NCBI GenBank assembly: GCA_022605955.1
Contig: JAKCOZ010000002.1
Location: 68,180,783 to 68,244,782 of the forward strand
Length of the DNA: 64,000 bases
Source of the DNA: Rallus limicola
Taxonomy: Eukaryota; Chordata; Aves; Gruiformes; Rallidae
Reading direction: 5' to 3'
The notes beneath the pieces were generated by a model. It was not told the origin of the DNA. It saw only the letters and a list, made by a program, of their open reading frames with translations, and searched no databases. Shown in pieces: positions 59,461-64,000 of this stretch (its first letter is position 1; the number at the start of each line of letters is the position of its first letter). The position numbers and the translations under genes were made by a program.

Positions 59461-61235
59461 CATCAACATAGCCATTCTGAGGGTGAGGGGTGGAGAGATC
59501 CCCTTACCTGCTCAGCCAGCGTGCAGCCAGCTTTGCCTTTGAAATAAGAGTCAGGCACTTGGTTGGTTTTAAGGACGTTTCTTGGTCTTGTGGGTATATC
59601 CTGAAATTTAAATGAATTCAGAGCCCTTGTAAAGATCTGTTAGTAACTCCTGCCGTATACACTCCCATGCTAATTGGCTGGTTTTTTACTGCTAACAGTA
59701 GTGACCAGAATATGTAATTGGCAGTCCATGTGTGTATGGGGAAAAAAGGCTCCTGTGATGTTTGGATAAATCACATCTCCTCGAGCCGATAGTTGAACAG
59801 GAGGCCTGTTCCCTTGGGCTGGGTATGCCATGCTAAGCTAATCCGCTGGCTCTGGCAGAGCTGCTCTCACTAAGTGCTCATTGCTCCAGAAATCCCAGCT
59901 CTCGGCTCCAGGGGTTGAGGATGTCTAAATGACACAAAGGAGGCGTGGGACGTGCAGATGGGGCTTTTGGTCCTATGCCAAGGTCAACTGCAAGTCTTTC
60001 AGCTGAGAACTTAATTTCTTTCTCTCGTTCCCTCCCCTTTTCTTTGTTACAGTGTGATGAAATCAGGGTCTTCCCTGAAGTTCTTGCTTTATCACTTTTC
60101 ATTTTGTGAGTGAAAACTGTAAGGACAATATTTTTAACCAAACAAATTTGACCGTTCTGGCTTTTCTGTCGAATACCAAGAGATGCTATCTTTTAAATAT
60201 TGATTATCAAATTGATTTTTGTACTGAAACAGAATTAATAAAATTAATGTTGAAATAGATACAGAATTATATTTTGTCCTGAACAGGTCAATGAAAAAAA
60301 CCCAACAAAATCTAAAAAAACTCCAGTTACGTGACTGCAGTTATCACCGCTTCTGAAAATTAGGAGGCTTGTTATTAGCATGCACATCCGCACAAACCAA
60401 ACTGCTATTTGTGTTTATTACCAAAACTGTATTGAGATTAGAGTTATCTAGGACTTCTTGGCCCCTCCAATAATTGAAATCTCTGCTAGAAAATCATGAC
60501 AAGTCCAGGTCCATGTTTGGATTAGTCAGTGTAAATTTACCAGTCTTCCCAATTGCACCGAGCGTTCCCACAGGAACTAAAGTCAACACCTCAAAGCATT
60601 TCTTCTTTCTTTAGTTCCTGTAGGTTAGCACGCATACCTAGACATGATATACTCGGTGCTTTGGAAAGAGAATGAAGTTTCCAGCTGCCTGTGAGATTAC
60701 TAAGTCTGGATTGCAATGGACTGAGAAGCAGAATGGGGTTCCAAAGCAAGGATGCTATGTAAAACATGCCACCAGCAGATCCTCTGCAGCATGTGTACTG
60801 AAAAGAGGAGATGCCATGGACATGGGACATAGGGTGACCCAGTGTAAAATGAAGATCCAGCACCTTCAGTTCTCTTGTCATTCACAGGGAAGCATTGCAT
60901 CCTGTTCAGTGATTTTTAGGCACCACTTCAATGGTGAACCACACTTCCGAGCGGTAATGGCTGTTTACAGAAGCTGCAGCTTCTGGGCATTATGAAATGT
61001 AAGACGCAGCTGTCATTTTGCATCAAGCCCTACAGATAGAAGCACTGTTAGTGTAAATAAAACCTTATGTGAGTTCCTCAACTTCATCAGCATTAGAGAT
61101 TTATCCCAAGAGAGCTGGGTCTGACCTTGGGATTGACACCCTTTTCTCCATGTGGTTGAAATATTTGAAGAAATTAGAGTTTCAGTGTTGTGGTTTGGCC
61201 TGGTCTCTGCTGTTTGGCTCTCTTGGGGTAGGTGA

Positions 61236-61269
61236 ACACAGACACAGACAGACAGACAGACAGACACAC
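61236..61269. repeat. (GACA)n microsatellite
   Basis: About six GACA units with flanking CA repeats, directly readable; probably polymorphic. Confidence 0.9.
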
Positions 61270-61564
61270 GTCCTTGCCTGAGGGGTGAAATGATGCCTTA
61301 TAGTGGAGTTTGAGGAAGGAAAAAAATAAAGAATAAGGAGAGGGGATAGGCCTTTGGAGAGGACATTGTCTCCCAAAGACAGCTGATCACACACTTGTTT
61401 TGCATGGAGAGATCCTAGTGACAGGTTTGTCGTGCTGGCTTATTATTCCGGTTTAAAGTTATGAATATTAATATAGCAAAGTTATAATTACTTCTATTTT
61501 TAATTTATCTAGGAAAGACGCTGCATACACAGTGTTTTAGATGTTAATTGTTTTTTACCGACAG

Positions 61565-61724
61565 ATTGTTACCAGCAAAAGCAGAAATTTGGGTGATTAT
61601 GGATACGAAGGGAAATTAACATTGAACATCCGTTCAGTGGGAGTTAATGATTCTGGAGAATTCACATGCCAAGCAGAGAACCCTTTTGGAAGAACCAATG
61701 CCACAGTAACCTTGAAAGCACTAG
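61565..61724 (+). CDS. KIT: KIT exon 5 (Ig-like domain 3, second half)
   Basis: The exon encodes residues 242-294, ending one base into the next codon. It contains the closing half of Ig domain 3, with the NDSGEFTC motif around Cys276 that pairs with Cys222. Sequons N269-D-S and N286-A-T are present. The acceptor is GACAG|ATTG (phase 0) and the donor CTAG|GTAAAT (phase 1). At 160 bases it is nine shorter than human exon 5 (169). It is the last KIT exon inside the window; exon 6 is not found before 64,000. Confidence 0.95.
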
Positions 61725-64000
61725 GTAAATAGTTCTTGTAGAAATCTTAACATTCCTAAGAGCGGGAGGTGGATAATGAGAACACTGCGGATCCTTTCCT
61801 TCCATCTCTCACCTGTCCCCCAAACCTCGGTGTGTACTTGCTTTATTAAAAGATTATTGCTGATTGGTACCATATGGGATGGCTGAGGAAGGGTTGTGGT
61901 GTGTATGACTACTGTAATTTCTATAACCCTTTTTGCATGTTATTGGAATGTGGTGTTAGAACAACCTTCCAGCAGTGTTTCCATCTCTCTGGTTTGTCTC
62001 ATCCTTCCTGGTTTAATTTTAAATTTAATCTAGTCTTAATGAAGCAAGTAATTTGCCTTTGCATGGAACTATCCCTACGCTTAAGTAATTTGGCAACACA
62101 AGCACAAAATGTATCTTTAATGCTTCCCTTCCAAAAGGGAATTTTGCTGACATCGGGGTGCCAATCTTTTTTTGGTAGAAGCTATACATGCACCTCTATT
62201 TAAAGTAATGCCACAGGGAGCATTGCAGTGGGCATAGACATCATGAAATTGTTCCAGAGCTCACCCCCGTGGTAAACTCACTATCCATCACTTCCACGGG
62301 TTTTGGATCGTGTCCCTTAACAGTGAGCAAACTCCCTCCCTCCTCTTGCTTCATAACATGCCCATTTAGAGTCTGCTATATATTAACTCTGGTGATGTGC
62401 AGTGCCTTTTGAATTCCAAAGCTTCTGAAACCTGCTAATTTGACAAATCAGTTAAGGACATGTCGGTATACTTAGTAAGATCGTTCTGAAGAAGTCTGCA
62501 TAGTTGGCTAAAATTATTTCAGTTCCTCACCATTCAAGGGTGCAGTAACTGAGGGAAGTGCAGCCTTGGATCCTTTTTCCTTTTTGAATCTGTTTTTCTG
62601 TTGTACAGATACTCAAGTAACATTTCTTTTTTTGCTTTCCCTGGTAACTTAAAAGAAAACAGAAGTATTTGACCTATGTGGGTCAGATTTCAGCAGGGCA
62701 GCAGAGGTTTGAGCGCCCATCCATATGAGGGGGTAGGGCTCACAGCAATAGTGATGTTTTCCTCATTGTTTTTTACAGGAGGGGCTAAATTCATATGTAC
62801 AAAAAAGATCAAAACAGTGTGAAGTAGGAAAGAAAATCTTTTACTCAAGGGGAACAATAGGAAAGCTTTTATTATAACAGGAGGGAAGTTCTTAAGGACA
62901 GAAATTCTTAGGACTAGTACGTATGCAAATGTGGCTTTAAAAAGGATTGACTTCGGAAAGTCTGGGGACTAAAGAAAAGCACAGCAGTATAAAAGATAGA
63001 AAATAAGGTAACAAGTTTGTATTTAGTAAAATGCAAAGTTTGCATTGAATAAAACATATTGGAGAAAAGCCGGAATCTTTCCTTTTCAAGACACTTTTCT
63101 CTCCTCACTGCCTCTAATTTGACTTAAAATACACTGTGTTTCCTGGATGCTGTTCACTATTCATTGTCAAGCTGATTATATTTATCTGAACTGTACCTGC
63201 TCTCAGGGTCCTGGAAAGTGGTGTATAGCATGTACTGGGGAGGTTCTGGGATGGCATCAGTTTCTAACTTGCTGTGGCTTTAACTTTAGCCAAAAGGTTT
63301 CCAAGAAATCTGTATTTTTGGTAAAGTTCCAAATTATTTTTTTTCCCCAGCTGATTTATCTAATCAGAAACCGCTTCTAGAACTGTTTCAGAGGCTGATG
63401 CACAATCATAAAATTTTACCTGCAGGCTCTTGGGTTCAATTTTGAATCTAGGTTGCACAGGGGATCCTGTGTTTGTACAAAAAAATAGAATAAAAGCTCT
63501 GTGAAGGAACTAAAAATTCTTCATTTCCCAGATTTAAAGCCTTCCTCTCTTCCCTAATGACAGAGAGCATTTTAGAGCACACCTGCCTGCTGTGAGTTTA
63601 CTTCATCCTTTCTTCTCTGAAGCATCTTGTCAAGTGCTCTGGCAGCTCCATATGCTTTCACCAAGCCCCGCTGGCTCCGTTTTTCCCCAGCTCAGGTGCC
63701 CAGCTGGCCACAGCAGTTTGATTACTAGAAAGTGGGAAGAAGCAGGGATGCGAGATTGACTTTCAGTCTAAATTCAAGCTCTCTCAGTAAATGTGTTTCC
63801 CTGTAATTGCAATCTGCCTGTCAAATGATAATTCCCGTATGAATTTGTGTAATAGGACTGAAAAAAATTTTGCCTTTTCAAAGTGAATAATCCTGAAGCT
63901 GATGAGTTTATTAATGAAATTAAAACCATTGCAGTAAGGATGCTGCTCTGCATGATATTTTGGAACAGAACTGCACAGTGATAAATGGGATCTGCCAAAT
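61725..64000 (+). other. KIT: KIT intron 5 (incomplete)
   Basis: The intron starts GTAAAT and runs off the right edge. Both strands were searched by eye for the exon 6 signature (Ig domain 4) and none was seen. No transposon was recognised; short A- and T-runs only. Confidence 0.7.

Larger units (their letters stand above)
58859..61564 (+). other. KIT: KIT intron 4
   Basis: A 2.7-kb intron without exon-like or transposon sequence. It has an AT-rich block with homeodomain-type words at about 59210-59460 and a (GACA)n microsatellite at 61236-61269. It ends in TTTTTTACCGACAG; the interrupting ACCG makes the acceptor slightly weaker than its neighbours. Confidence 0.7.

Noticed and set aside
61725..64000. 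KIT exon 6
   Set aside because: No frame on the plus strand shows the Ig domain 4 start after exon 5, and no acceptor-flanked open segment with KIT residues was found. It must lie beyond the window.

Overview
The window reads as avian nuclear DNA. It carries five spliced exons of a vertebrate gene, sparse repeats, and CR1 retrotransposon fragments ending in the ATTCTATGAT/ATTCTGTGATT-type 3' tail typical of birds. The species cannot be fixed from sequence alone. The encoded protein is clearly bird-like but does not match chicken KIT as I remember it, most visibly in exon 2.

The only protein-coding gene I can support is the 5' part of KIT (stem cell factor receptor, a class III receptor tyrosine kinase), on the + strand. 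Exon 1 (signal peptide) lies in a CpG island at about 32.3 kb. Exon 2 is at 51.3 kb (Ig domain 1), exon 3 at 55.2 kb (Ig domain 2), and exons 4 and 5 at 58.7 and 61.6 kb (Ig domain 3). All five join in frame (phases 1, 1, 1, 0, 1) to give 294 codons plus one base. All introns have GT..AG ends. Exon 6 and everything after it, including the transmembrane segment and kinase, lie beyond the right edge.

Layout: 1-31,900 is gene-free upstream DNA, presumably the interval towards PDGFRA, the usual upstream neighbour in vertebrates. It has a few CR1 fragments, microsatellites and AT-rich blocks that could be regulatory. From 32.0 to 33.6 kb is a GC-rich promoter and CpG island with G-run motifs able to form G-quadruplexes. 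Intron 1 (about 19.0 kb) is the structurally active part: a CR1 copy bracketed by unusually long direct repeats, strong hairpins, a perfect NFI-type palindrome, a duplicated 324-bp block, and one copy of a 594-bp repeat whose twin is in intron 3. Introns 2, 4 and 5 look ordinary.

No prokaryotic-style system, CRISPR array, rRNA or tRNA was seen. The best candidates for something undescribed are the duplicated putative regulatory block in KIT intron 1 (47.5 and 49.8 kb) and the 594-bp repeat pair (48.2 and 56.1 kb).
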